Positions 18,265 through 27,713 of a DNA stretch of 64,000 nt are shown piece after piece; position 1 is the first letter of the stretch, and each line of letters opens with the position of its first letter. Below the pieces are notes generated by a model. It worked only from the letters and a program-made list of their open reading frames with translations, had not been told where the DNA came from and ran no database searches. The stretch comes from Paramoeba atlantica. Taxonomy: Eukaryota; Discosea. Both the position numbers and the translations under genes were made by a program. The stretch is taken from assembly GCA_977017575.1 (NCBI GenBank), contig CDRNVI010000012.1:62001-126000 (forward strand), written 5' to 3'.

Positions 18265-19776
18265 ATGACAGAGCCCACATCCATGTTACCACTTCAGGGT
18301 ACTAACTTAACAAGTTACGTTACCGTGACCGAACATGATTTGACCGACGTAATGAAATCCTCGAAATGGGGCATTGCTCCCCTTCTCGATGACACACTTC
18401 TTTCACAGATTACTCATCTACAAAGGCAGCAAGGCCATCTCATAGTGCTGATTTATTTGCTAAAGGATTTCACTATAGGCCATGCTCACATGATTTCTCA
18501 AATTAAACCTCGAGGCGAGTTGTCTCAGGAATACACGTCACTACCTTTACCAGAGCATTGGCAATATATTTTTAAGATCAAATGGGTGGGTGTCTCGTGC
18601 ATTGATATTACAAGAGTTGATTCGATGATACCAGATGCACTGCAGGATTCTTGGGCATCTCGACCCGATGTGTCGCTCGTGCCAGAGATTGTGGGAGCTG
18701 ATATTTGTTCGCTGCTCTCTGCTGCAAGCGACCCTCGGCAGTATTGGAGAAAAGGCGCGCCAAAATCTCTTACAAAGTACGACTCATATGAGAAATATAT
18801 GCAACAAATGAATTCGTCTGATAAAAGTGATCTACTTGCGTCTCACATGGCGAAGTCTGTTGATACCTCAATGGATATTGATGAACGTTCCGACATAAAA
18901 GCTCTTGTAAGTGAATACAATAGGACCCGGAAAACCAAAGCGTGGTCATTCAGTGATATTGAGTCCACTTTTATTTCCCTGGTTCGAGATATGAAGGGTG
19001 TGACTGTTGCATTTGAAATTGTGGGAAAAGAGAGAGAAAAAGATGTGTTGGAACGCTGCGTTCGTGCTCTTGAGCATACCTTTGTCGCCGAAGCCTCGGT
19101 CTCACATGCCTCAATATTTTGCGAGCAACTCATATTCTGGTGCAAAGGGAAGAATCTTCTTCTCAAAAGATTAGCACAATCCATAAAAGGAAACATACAC
19201 AAGCTTTTATTACAATCGCACAGTACTAGAGTACTTCGAGCAGCTGTCGTTGTTTTTCCCTCTCCCGGAAGAGAGCTTATTGCACGTGAGATACGGGCAA
19301 TTCTTAAAGAGTCTCACACCTCCCTTTCTCCACATACAGTTTCAGTAGCTAGGGACTTGCTGCATTTTCATGCAAAATTTCTTTCTGCAATTGCGGAGGA
19401 TTTGTTGGAGGAAGATCAAAACGTCCATGGTTTGATGACCGATATTTCTCTTGTTCGCGATTTTCTGGATTGTTGGAAAAACGTATCTGATGATGCTTCC
19501 CGTTATAAAATCTTGAATTATTTGTGTCGACGTCTCCCTAAATATCTAGGCCACGTGCCAACTCTTCTAGAATACATTTTGCCCTTAATAGAGGATGCCA
19601 CCAAGATCTCGATTGAGGAAGTAAATCACTTACAAGTAGAGTTACTCAAATCTTATTTAGAGGCGGAACAATGTAGAGAAAAACTTCCGTTAGCTACTGT
19701 GGACGCACTTACGGAAGGGAAACAGCATTTGTTTAATACTTGCCACACCTCATTCAAGCCTCTTTTTTCATTTTAG
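18265..19776 (+). CDS. Unrecognised helical protein, about 503 residues
   Basis: The frame is intact with gene-like composition. I chose the ATG at 18265 (MTEPTSMLPLQG) over 18139 because the first 42 residues of the longer form look like translated AT-rich leader; the spacing to neighbours allows either. The sequence is rich in regularly spaced Leu/Ile/Val and charged residues and looks all-helical, possibly a TPR- or HEAT-like superhelix (e.g. LVRDFLDCWKNVSDDASRY, LLEYILPLIEDATKISIEEV). No signal peptide, membrane segment or enzyme motif. I considered a TH1/NELF-C or symplekin-like subunit but cannot support either. Confidence 0.7.
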   Translation: MTEPTSMLPLQGTNLTSYVTVTEHDLTDVMKSSKWGIAPLLDDTLLSQITHLQRQQGHLIVLIYLLKDFTIGHAHMISQIKPRGELSQEYTSLPLPEHWQYIFKIKWVGVSCIDITRVDSMIPDALQDSWASRPDVSLVPEIVGADICSLLSAASDPRQYWRKGAPKSLTKYDSYEKYMQQMNSSDKSDLLASHMAKSVDTSMDIDERSDIKALVSEYNRTRKTKAWSFSDIESTFISLVRDMKGVTVAFEIVGKEREKDVLERCVRALEHTFVAEASVSHASIFCEQLIFWCKGKNLLLKRLAQSIKGNIHKLLLQSHSTRVLRAAVVVFPSPGRELIAREIRAILKESHTSLSPHTVSVARDLLHFHAKFLSAIAEDLLEEDQNVHGLMTDISLVRDFLDCWKNVSDDASRYKILNYLCRRLPKYLGHVPTLLEYILPLIEDATKISIEEVNHLQVELLKSYLEAEQCREKLPLATVDALTEGKQHLFNTCHTSFKPLFSF

Positions 19777-19921
19777 TGGTACAAAAATCCCGTATCTGAA
19801 AGTTTGAGATGCAATACCCACGGCGTCACACTCCCTTTTTGAAAAACGATTAAACGCAGAAATTAAAACTTTCCTAGCTTTTCTTCCTCCTTCACTTTCG
19901 ACACTTTACCCTTCTCATTCC

Positions 19922-21349
19922 ATGAGCGTTTCCTCCGAAAAGGTTCTCCTCGCCCTCGACGTCATCGACGCCCATTTCGGCGGCACCGTCACCCCCGTCG
20001 CACGACGTCTCCTCCACGCCCCCCTCCCCCTCCCCCTCCGGGACGCCGTTGTCGTCGACAACCTCTCCCCCGCCGCCGCCCTGGTCGCCCTCGGGGTCTT
20101 ATTCCAACACAACCTGCTCCTCCTGGGCACCGCCCCCCGCACCCTCGAGCTCAGTGCCCCCCGGGCGTGCCTGCGACTCGCCCACGCGCGGTTCCTGCAC
20201 GCCGCCCAGCAGCGTCTCGGGGTCCCCGGGGAGGTCATCACGGGGCTGTTCCTGGAGCACGGGCGGCTGTCGGAGAGCGCGCTGCGGGTGCAGCTCGCCT
20301 CGCGCTACCCCACCGCGAGCCCCGCGGAGCGCGCGAGCCACATGGGGGCGTTTCACCACATGACGGGCGGGAGTGTGCGCTATATCGTGCCCTGTCTCGC
20401 TGTGTCGTTGGGGAGCCCCAACGTTGGGGGGGTGGAGGGGTGTGAGGTGATCGGGGAGGAGGATCTGGAGGGGGAACCGTTGGTGAAAAGGTGGTGTCCA
20501 GAGCAAAGTAGCGCCGAGGGGTGTGAATCGGGAGGGCGGGTACAGCGCCCGGAGAATAAGGAAAGGTCGGTACTGTATCGCCTGGATCTGATGCAGTTTC
20601 TGTATGACCTTCGGTGTGAGGCTATTCTGGGTTATGTGGATACGCTTTTTGTGGATCACAGCGTTTCTCGTACGTTCATGCGACGTATGATGGAACTGGA
20701 TGCCTCCCAGTTGGACCATCTGGAGAGCGCAGAGGGCTTTGCCCCTTTTCCCTCTGACACGACGCCAATTGCGGCGCACTCTTTGGCACAAAGTTTCGAA
20801 CAGTCCGGACCGGAGACGGAAAGTTTGCTACAAGGGCTCGCCTCTCCCGCAACAGGGCAATACCTGACGCGGCTCTCGGCTTCCTCCGGCCAGTCCCTGT
20901 ACTCTTTAAATCTACGAAAACTCTGCGATGAGATGCGTATTGAGGCCACAGAGAGTGTTCTGCGGCGTCGTTTTCAGCGGGAGGGACTGCGAATTTTCCG
21001 CCTTCTCACGCGGCACAAATTTTTAGAAGACATGGCGATATCGGAACTCGCTAAGATTGCGCCTGAGGTCGTGAGACGTCACCTGTTTGAGTTACTGCAG
21101 TGCGGTTTCGTGCGTACTCAGCGTGTTGCTGCAACGCCTAAAGACTTTCTTCTTTGGGGAATTAATCACACAAATGGCATGTCACAAGTGCTACAGAGCA
21201 CGTACCACACGATACGACTCATGCTTTCTCGATTAAAAGTCGAAAAGGATGTCTCAAGCGATGTGGCACTCACGGATAAAATGAGTTCAACACTCGCAAC
21301 TTCTATACTAAATATGATGGATATGGTCTTACTTTTGGAAGTTTTTTAA
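19922..21349 (+). CDS. RPC3: RNA polymerase III subunit RPC3 (RPC82)
   Basis: RPC3 is part of the RPC3-RPC6-RPC7 subcomplex that opens promoters for RNA polymerase III (5S rRNA, tRNA). 475 residues from the ATG at 19922. It is built from winged-helix domains, consistent with HFGGTVTPVARRLL and AAALVALGVLFQHNLL at the N-terminus and the C-terminal ISELAKIAPEVVRRHLFELLQCGFVRTQ block followed by KDFLLWGINHTN, typical of the last RPC82 helices. The first ~60% is GC-rich and the + strand switches from C-rich to G-rich at about 20200. The 3' part has normal AT content. Confidence 0.78.
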   Translation: MSVSSEKVLLALDVIDAHFGGTVTPVARRLLHAPLPLPLRDAVVVDNLSPAAALVALGVLFQHNLLLLGTAPRTLELSAPRACLRLAHARFLHAAQQRLGVPGEVITGLFLEHGRLSESALRVQLASRYPTASPAERASHMGAFHHMTGGSVRYIVPCLAVSLGSPNVGGVEGCEVIGEEDLEGEPLVKRWCPEQSSAEGCESGGRVQRPENKERSVLYRLDLMQFLYDLRCEAILGYVDTLFVDHSVSRTFMRRMMELDASQLDHLESAEGFAPFPSDTTPIAAHSLAQSFEQSGPETESLLQGLASPATGQYLTRLSASSGQSLYSLNLRKLCDEMRIEATESVLRRRFQREGLRIFRLLTRHKFLEDMAISELAKIAPEVVRRHLFELLQCGFVRTQRVAATPKDFLLWGINHTNGMSQVLQSTYHTIRLMLSRLKVEKDVSSDVALTDKMSSTLATSILNMMDMVLLLEVF

Positions 21350-21491
21350 ATGTGTGCAAATGAGCGCGGATGAATAGTATTGTCGCTTTCCTTTTATTGT
21401 ACGCCTTATGAATCGTACATGCACTGGACCTGAGATATTTGACTACACAACTTATTGACTACGTACCTTTATACTGTATTCTTTTTTAAAC

Positions 21492-21641
21492 ATGTCTGCA
21501 GTACACGCCGAAATTAATTCCTACTTCAGCTATTTTCTGGGACTCGTCATCACATCTCTTTGTATTGTTGCTCCACTTGTGTGGAATGCGCTGCGATCTA
21601 GAGGAATTCTTCGGACCCGCATTCCTTTACCTCTTCGGTGA
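21492..21641 (+). CDS. Possible 49-residue single-span membrane protein
   Basis: An ATG frame with a clear hydrophobic segment (YFLGLVITSLCIVAPLVWNA) flanked by an acidic N-terminus and a basic C-terminus (RSRGILRTRIPLPLR), the positive-inside arrangement of a small type III or tail-spanning protein. It begins 143 bp after the RPC3 stop, in the same direction, in an otherwise gene-free 570-bp interval (21350-21920). The length recalls small subunits of oligosaccharyltransferase or translocation complexes, but no family is recognised. It could be chance. Confidence 0.4.
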   Translation: MSAVHAEINSYFSYFLGLVITSLCIVAPLVWNALRSRGILRTRIPLPLR

Positions 21642-21920
21642 TGCCATGAGGAGCGGATAAACGACGTTTCGCATTCGAATGTTGGCGAATCGGCCTTTTT
21701 GCTAAACGGTATTGGAATGGTTCCCTGTCTGCGGTTCTCTTTTCGCCATCAAATTCAGGATCTGGTAACAAAACATATTCACGTCTTTGTATTTCTTTTA
21801 AAATTCAAAAAAGGAACTTTGGTTATTTACTATCACCGCAGTATATCTCGACGTTTACTATTTGCTATCTAACAGAAACCCTCTAGCTTAATCCTTCTTA
21901 TTCGTACCTTTCCACCTACG

Positions 21921-22823
21921 ATGATATGTGATGACTCCATTTGGTCCATCATTGGACTCGGAAAAGACTCCTTCTGTTCCTACAAAGTCAAAACCAACAC
22001 GGGCACCACACTCTGTCGCAACCCCTACAATGTCACCGGGACCTGCTCCCGGTTGTTCTGCCCCCTGGCAAACGCCCAGTACGCCACGGTGCTGGAATTT
22101 GATAAAAAGTTATATCTCTATATGAAGACTGCCGAGAGGGCGCACACCCCACTCTACCTGTGGGAAAAGATTGAACTCCCCTCTGACTTTCGCGAGGCGC
22201 TGCGACAAATCGACTCCCATTTAATCTGGTGGGACAAATCCCTGCGGCTCAAGTGTAAACAACGAGCGCTGCGACTCACCCAAATGCTCATTCATCAGCG
22301 TAAGGCGGAGGCCATGGAGGAGGGCACGGAGTGGGTGAGGGTGCATAAAAAGGAAGAACGACGTCTCCAGGCTCGAGAGCGCAAGGCGGGTCGCGCGCTC
22401 AAGTCGGATCAAGCGATTCGTACCGAGCTGTTGAAACGGTTACAGGAGGGGCACTACGATACCATTGTGAACTGCGACACTGAAGCTTTTGAGAAGCTAA
22501 TCCAGGAGGAGGAAGAGGCGGAGCACCAGAAGGCAATGGAGGCCCTCGAGGACAGGGAAGATGCTGAGGGTAGGTATGTCGTTGACCAAGATTGGTGCGA
22601 AGAGGATGAAATGGAACTTGACGCGTTGCAGCGTACCACGGGAGGGGACATTGAGGATCTTATTGAGAACCCAAAGAATAGAAAGGCCACTAAGAGTACT
22701 GGAAAGAAACGTTCATCTCCCTCTGATCGACCAACTCCTACTAAGCGCGAAAGGGTCGTCGTAAGACAGGAAATGGAATTTGAGACAGAGGAGGATCAAC
22801 CAGCGGAATCGCAGCTTGCGTAG
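21921..22823 (+). CDS. MAK16: MAK16, 60S ribosome biogenesis factor
   Basis: MAK16 acts in nucleolar pre-60S particles with RPF1. 300 residues from the ATG at 21921. It shows the conserved start DDSIWSIIGLGKDSFCSYK, the zinc cluster CRNPYNVTGTCSRLFCPLAN, YLYMKTAERAHTPLYLWEKI, and IDSHLIWWDKSLRLKCKQRA, all diagnostic. The C-terminus is acidic, then basic (KKRSSPSDRPTPTKRERVVV), as in the family. A (GA)n microsatellite follows the stop at 22824-22842. The 5' part is C-rich on the + strand and the later part G/A-rich. Confidence 0.95.
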   Translation: MICDDSIWSIIGLGKDSFCSYKVKTNTGTTLCRNPYNVTGTCSRLFCPLANAQYATVLEFDKKLYLYMKTAERAHTPLYLWEKIELPSDFREALRQIDSHLIWWDKSLRLKCKQRALRLTQMLIHQRKAEAMEEGTEWVRVHKKEERRLQARERKAGRALKSDQAIRTELLKRLQEGHYDTIVNCDTEAFEKLIQEEEEAEHQKAMEALEDREDAEGRYVVDQDWCEEDEMELDALQRTTGGDIEDLIENPKNRKATKSTGKKRSSPSDRPTPTKRERVVVRQEMEFETEEDQPAESQLA

Positions 22824-23226
22824 AGAGAGAGAGAGAGAGAGTGTTGGACTTCTTGTAGCAGATGAAGTGACGTGTTGGGTCATACAACGGCAGTAATGCG
22901 GAGCGAAAAAATACGTTGAGAAGTAGAAAAGCTCAAATACGTTGAGAGTATGCATCATTTATTACCCATTTCTACTGCTCTAAACTAAAATGCAGCAAAA
23001 CAATCTTACAGATAATACACAGTGTCCTCCATTTTTGTTTTTTCCGTGGCACTTGTGTACACAATCTCTTAAAAATAAATGATTATAACTTGCACATAGC
23101 TTATAGATGTCCTTTCACAGATTACTCTTCTCCAATTTATCGCGTCGTCATCATCCCACCCCTTTTTTCTCACTCAACCGCTTCCGCAGTCAAACTTCAT
23201 CTCGCAGCACTCATACATTACCACCC
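22824..23226. other. Intergenic spacer and leader of PRMT1
   Basis: About 400 bp: a (GA)n run, AT-rich DNA, then a long pyrimidine tract (23135-23189) ending CTTCCGCAG, which looks like the acceptor for the next gene. Confidence 0.5.
23160..23189 (+). promoter_or_regulatory. Candidate trans-splice acceptor of PRMT1
   Basis: CCCCTTTTTTCTCACTCAAC followed by CGCTTCCGCAG: a 30-nt pyrimidine-rich tract ending in AG 37 nt before the ATG at 23227. It argues for that start over the in-frame ATG at 23107. Confidence 0.5.
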
Positions 23227-24225
23227 ATGGCCACCAGTACAGAAATCCCTGTGTCGGATGCACAGGACTACTACTTTGACAGCTACGCATATTACGGAAT
23301 TCATGAAAGCATGCTAAAGGACACCGTTCGCACGCGGTCCTACCAGGAGGCTTTTTACCGCAACCCGCACTTGGTGGAAAACAAAGTTGTGCTGGATGTC
23401 GGTTGTGGTACGGGAATTCTAAGTCTCTTTGCCGCTCGATGTGGGGCTCGGAAAGTATATGCTGTCGAGTGCAGCAGTATAGCGGAGCAAGCCAGGGCAG
23501 TCGTAAAAGAGAACCAGCTGGAGAACATCATCACGGTAGTTCAGGGCAAACTGGAGGAGATAACACTCCCGGAAAAGGTAGACCTGATCGTCAGTGAATG
23601 GATGGGCTACTTTCTGCTCTACGAATCCATGATGAATTCCGTGCTCACCGCTCGAAATCGTTTCGGTGCCGAGAAGGTTCGTATCCTACCCGATCGAGCC
23701 ACGTTGTACCTTGCCGGGATCGAGGATCAGCACTACTGGGAACGCAAGACAACCTACTGGGAGGATATCTACGGTTTTAACTATCAATGTGTCCGCCGCC
23801 AAGCCATACTCGAGCCTCTTGTGGATGTCGTAAATAAGGAGCAGATTATTTCCAACGTATCCAAGCTCATCACTTTTGACTTAAACACTGTGGAGATTGC
23901 TGATCTCTCGTTCGAGGCTCCTTTTCAACTCACTTTTACCCGTGATGATATAATGCATGCGATCCAGGCCCATTTTGACACTCTGTTCTCTCTCCACGAC
24001 AGTGTGTTGCTAAGCACCTCACCCTATGGCACTTCTACTCACTGGAAGCAGACCGTGTTCTACCTGCAAGAGCCACTCCGTGTCTGTAAAGGAGAAGTAT
24101 TGCGTGGAACACTGTCTTGTCGCCCAAATGCGATGAATCATCGGGATCTTGATATTCAACTCTCCTTCGAGTTTCGCGGTAGACGTGACTCGTACAAGGT
24201 TTTACAAGATTATCGCTTGCGATAA
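23227..24225 (+). CDS. PRMT1: Protein arginine methyltransferase, PRMT1 type
   Basis: Transfers methyl groups from S-adenosylmethionine to arginines of RNA-binding proteins and histones. 332 residues from the ATG at 23227 (context ACCATGG). It shows YYFDSYAYYGIHESMLKD, the SAM site VLDVGCGTGILSLFAARCGA, VYAVECSS, the double-E loop SEWMGYFLLYESMM with both catalytic glutamates, and the THW loop (STHWKQTVFYL). Length and motif spacing are those of type I PRMT1. An in-frame ATG at 23107 would add 40 residues rich in Arg, Ser and His and free of acids, resembling a mitochondrial presequence. The pyrimidine-AG tract between the two ATGs favours the shorter form. Confidence 0.95.
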   Translation: MATSTEIPVSDAQDYYFDSYAYYGIHESMLKDTVRTRSYQEAFYRNPHLVENKVVLDVGCGTGILSLFAARCGARKVYAVECSSIAEQARAVVKENQLENIITVVQGKLEEITLPEKVDLIVSEWMGYFLLYESMMNSVLTARNRFGAEKVRILPDRATLYLAGIEDQHYWERKTTYWEDIYGFNYQCVRRQAILEPLVDVVNKEQIISNVSKLITFDLNTVEIADLSFEAPFQLTFTRDDIMHAIQAHFDTLFSLHDSVLLSTSPYGTSTHWKQTVFYLQEPLRVCKGEVLRGTLSCRPNAMNHRDLDIQLSFEFRGRRDSYKVLQDYRLR

Positions 24226-25250
24226 TTACGCGAGAGGAACACGACGAGATAGTCCCTTTAGATTAAAAGAAATGCCTCTAAAGCACTACTGTTTTGGCAC
24301 TGGGCTGGAGTAGTGTAACGCACGTCCAAACATGCTTTGTTTTCTCTTTTCGGTACTAAAATCATTTTAGGAAAATGTTTATCTTATACTTCTCATCAGG
24401 CAACTGGTACTGACAACATACATGTAGAGTTTGTCAGATAGACTACTGAAGTCTTTCGAATATTTCAATATTTCAGATTATTGGTTCAAAATTTTTTACA
24501 GTGAAAGCGAATGGCGTAGTTGCGAGGTTGTCTGGGCAGAAAATCAACGCACACATGAAGAAAAAAGGTCTTTTACCACCAAAAAAGCATACCCCCCAGT
24601 AACAGAGATTTGGTTATTTTGGCCCAAAACCCATTCTATTACTGGGGGGTATACGGTATTCTGAGAATTGGGTGTTGAACGTTGGCACTAAAAATATTCT
24701 TTTTTTGACACATACTGTGTTCGATACGAAAACGTACACTGCGTTCGATAATCCAGTGGAAGCGCGAGTAGCCTCTGAGAGAATGCGAGATGAAACCTGC
24801 GATTTAACTTCCCATTCGAAGACAATCGCGGGTGGCAGTGGCACAACGCTTTTGGAATTAACATGAAATAATCCTGCCAAGAAAACAGTTACGGTTGATT
24901 TGCCGTTAGTTTCAGAAATTTTAAGAGTTTTCGTTCCAATTTGCGTAAGCGTAATACCACGTATTACGCTGTACGTATCACGTGGGATTACGTAATACCA
25001 CGTAATACACGTATTTCGCCATCCACACTCATCTCCAAAGGTTTCATCTCAAAAGAAGTCAGAGTATTTGCGAATGCTATGTTGTGCAAAGAGCTGACGG
25101 GACCATCCATGTATGCTCTGAGAAGTGTGTGTTGGCCAAACATAATGCATTCTGCCAAATCTCTGCCAAGTCCATCCAAACACATGCATGTATCTGATAC
25201 ATGTATCTGAAGTGTTGGTAGACACGTTCACGTCTCCGTTCCGTCACTTC
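24226..25250. other. Gene-free interval with a MITE-like repeat
   Basis: About 1 kb. It holds the inverted repeat at 24587-24655 (separate entry), iterated ACGTAATACCACGTAAT-type palindromic units at 24950-25012, and two ATGTATCTGATAC units near 25186-25210. Frames of 60-90 codons on both strands have no recognisable features. Confidence 0.5.
24587..24655. repeat. Short inverted repeat with ATACCCCCCAGTAA ends
   Basis: Left end GCATACCCCCCAGTAACAGA, right end TATTACTGGGGGGTATAC, about 67 bp in all. The interior GAGATTTGG...CCCAAAACCCATTCT matches the copy at 61095-61146, so this is a dispersed family. Confidence 0.75.
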
Positions 25251-25634
25251 TTACGGAAAATCTGAGTGTTTGTTTATTAGATCAAAGACGTGATCTTTTG
25301 AAATATGAAACATACCGTTTTGCAACGCCAGCAAATCCCTATGAACTAACTCCATAGTGCCCTGGCGCTCTGCGTTGAAGCCACGTTCTCTTTTCCTTGA
25401 CGCACCACCTCGATTCAAATGCTTCTGGTAATGTTGTATACCATTCTTTCGAATCCTTGTAATGGTGGGTAACGCAGTCCCATACTTTTTCGCAAGCTTT
25501 TTGTTTGAGCAAGAAGATTTACAAATTGAAACCTTCTCTTGCATTGTCAAACTACGCTGAGAAGTAGGATGAACTTCTGGAGCACTTGGAAGCGATGGTG
25601 CTGCTGGAACTGACGCGACAGAACAGTTGGCCAA
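25251..25634 (-). pseudogene. Fragment with CENP-B/pogo-type N-terminal helix-turn-helix
   Basis: Minus strand, 127 codons, no ATG at the frame start. The segment SLTMQEKVSICKSSCSNKKL followed by AKKYGTALPTITRIRKN fits the psq/CENP-B N-terminal helix-turn-helix of pogo/Tigger transposases. The DDE domain that should follow is absent; the frame stops after NKHSDFP. Probably a truncated pogo element; a small domesticated DNA-binding protein is less likely. The assignment rests on one helix-turn-helix pattern. Confidence 0.35.
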
Positions 25635-25719
25635 TAGACCAATACGGGGATGGGGCTCCTATATCCGTACCCAGCAAGTCAATTTTCTGGTTTGTGAATT
25701 AGGAGGATTTTCAGGGGGG

Positions 25720-25856
25720 GAGAGCAATGAAGGGGGTAGAATGGTGGGGTTGCCATTCTCTGCTGAAGATTCAGCTGAAGGTGGGGAGAGAAATGAAGGG
25801 GGTTGAATAGGGGGGTGCCACTCTCTGCTGAGGATTGAGCTGAAGGTGGAGAGAGA
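25720..25856 (+). repeat. Tandem repeat, 66-bp unit
   Basis: Two units (25720-25785 and 25786-25850) beginning GAGAGCAATGAAGGGGG and GAGAGAAATGAAGGGGG, with the start of a third. Both contain CTCTGCTGA(A/G)GATT and AGCTGAAGGTGG. Confidence 0.8.
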
Positions 25857-25860
25857 ACCA

Positions 25861-26434
25861 TAATGGAAAAAAACAAAGAATTTAAAAAGAACTAATTAAA
25901 CTACCTAATTAAACAAAACTAGCTATTACGTAGAGTAATGCGTGTGTACTTTAATTTACTACACTTAAAATGTAGTACGTACATTTTCCCAACTTTTATT
26001 ACGGGTTGTCAACTTCTTCTGGGTCGCAAACTTGTATCGCAGGTTGTCCACTTGCACGGTAGGACATTTTTAAAGGTACATGTGGAGTGAGGTATGTGGA
26101 GCGATATAGTATAATCTAATTAATATAGTATAATCTAATTAAAATTTTAATCTAATCATTATTTCACAAAAAGTGGTGGAAAATATCTACGGGCGGTACA
26201 GAATATGTAATATTACAATCGATAATAAAGATGAAACAAATTTCATGCCTAATGATGAGAATCTGCTAGGGACATTTGATAAAACATGAAAAATTATAAG
26301 CGAAAAGTAGTTCTACTACTATCTGAATTTGAAGCGGTTGACGCAAACCCGCTTTTTGGGAGGATTTTGCGTCACCTCAGTTCCGTTATAAAAGAATAGG
26401 GTTCGCATTTTTTCGGTTTAAACTTAAGCTACTA
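25861..26434. other. Gene-free AT-rich stretch
   Basis: No gene. ATATAGTATAATCTAATTA is duplicated in tandem near 26105-26142. Confidence 0.5.
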
Positions 26435-27280
26435 CTCCCTCTCTCATTAATTTTTATAAATGGATCTCGAGTTATAAAAATTTAGTTTATGCGGGATCAT
26501 TAATTTTTATAAATCAGAAATTTATCGAACGCTATTTCTTAATTTTTTTCTAAAACAAAGAATTTTCTGTTATTCTACTTAAGATGGATTATTTTGTGAA
26601 CGTGGATGGACGCGCTTCGAAGAAATTTCTTACAGAAAAGCGCAAATGGTTGATTTCTATACTGGAGGCATAGAAGGCATGTAATATCACTTACTTTCTT
26701 AAAGAAATGTTTCTTTTATGCGTTTTTAGATGTACCGTCACCCCCCCTCCCTTGACTTAGCCTGCCAAAAAGTCGAAAAAATAGAAAAAAGCGGATAAGT
26801 CGCCCAGCCGACTGCGGGCCTAATTTGTCCGAAGGAGCGTCTTCGTTGCTCGGTCGCAATCCTATGTCGTAATGCATACTGCACTGCCGGATCCCAGGAG
26901 TTCTTCCACGTAAATTCAACCAGGACAGGTGGAATCGGTCGGGATCGTAAATCTCTAGTTTCAACCCTCTCAGCTTCAGATATTAGATTGATTCGTGAAA
27001 AAATGCTCATGTAGGGGAAAAGACAATCTTTTTGGGGGGGATTTTCTTTCTGAGATGAAGATACTGATTTTTGTAAAACGCGATTCACTGAAAAAGCATG
27101 GGGAAGCATGGTCGGGACCTACTCGCGGTCTTCCCTGGCACTACCATCTTACAGATCGTACAACGCCGACCTTTTTTTGGAATAGCGGTCATTTATACGG
27201 GATCATTAATTTTTATAATTATAATTATAACTCACTTTTTGTTATAATTTATAATTTATAAAAATTAATGAGAGGGAGAG
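26435..27280. mobile_element. Stowaway-like MITE, 846 bp
   Basis: The ends are CTCCCTCTCTCATTAATTTT (26435) and, inverted, CTCTCCCTCTCATTAATTTT (ending 27280), flanked by TA (26433-26434, 27281-27282). CTCCCTC next to TA is the mark of Stowaway-type mariner MITEs. Inner copies of GGGATCATTAATTTTTATAA lie at about 26496 and 27199. The right end (TTTTTGTTATAATTTATA...) is the same as that of the 1643-bp element at 36393-38035. A minus-strand frame pair at 26716-27109 shows no known domain. Confidence 0.72.
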
Positions 27281-27713
27281 TACTTACTCTAGCCTTTCTG
27301 AAATTTCTGACGTACGCTCCATGAGGTTATCACAGATGTCACCCTGTGGAGATTCGAAATCCTCATGGATATGGGGATCTTTATGTGTGTTTTCGAAATT
27401 TTAAAAGTGAGAAGGAAATACATCTCTCTTTATACGGAATTTAGAGGCAGTGCCGCGTTTTATTTTAGAAGATTGTTATTGCGGTAATAACATACATCAA
27501 TAAATATAACGGTAATAACACCGTTATCAATACCGTTCTAATACCGTATCAATATAAAACGGTCAATGTTATAACGGTGACAATATTATCTCTTGAGCTA
27601 AAAATATTACCTTTCGGGCCTGTCGGACAGAAAGTACCATTTATTTGTATTTAATATCAGTAAAGTATTAGTAATAAAGTCAAAAACGTTACATTTTTAT
27701 CCCGTCTCGCGAA
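27281..27713. other. Upstream region of the ArdC-N/RRM gene
   Basis: AT-rich. Between 27478 and 27582 there are about seven AACGGT/ACCGTT-type sites in both orientations (separate entry). No coding sequence. Confidence 0.5.
27478..27582. promoter_or_regulatory. Cluster of AACGGT/ACCGTT motifs
   Basis: GCGGTAATAAC, AACGGTAATAAC, ACCGTTATC, ACCGTTC, ACCGTAT, AACGGTC and AACGGTG occur within about 105 bp. AACGG is the core of many Myb binding sites. The cluster ends about 130 bp before the ATG at 27714. If genes here are transcribed as an array, these could instead be a decayed microsatellite. Confidence 0.35.

Noticed and set aside
20099-20791. 230-codon minus-strand frame across RPC3
   Set aside because: Shadow of the GC-rich part of RPC3.
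26716-27109. Two overlapping minus-strand frames inside the 846-bp element
   Set aside because: No transposase motif and no recognisable domain; may be a decayed remnant, not callable.
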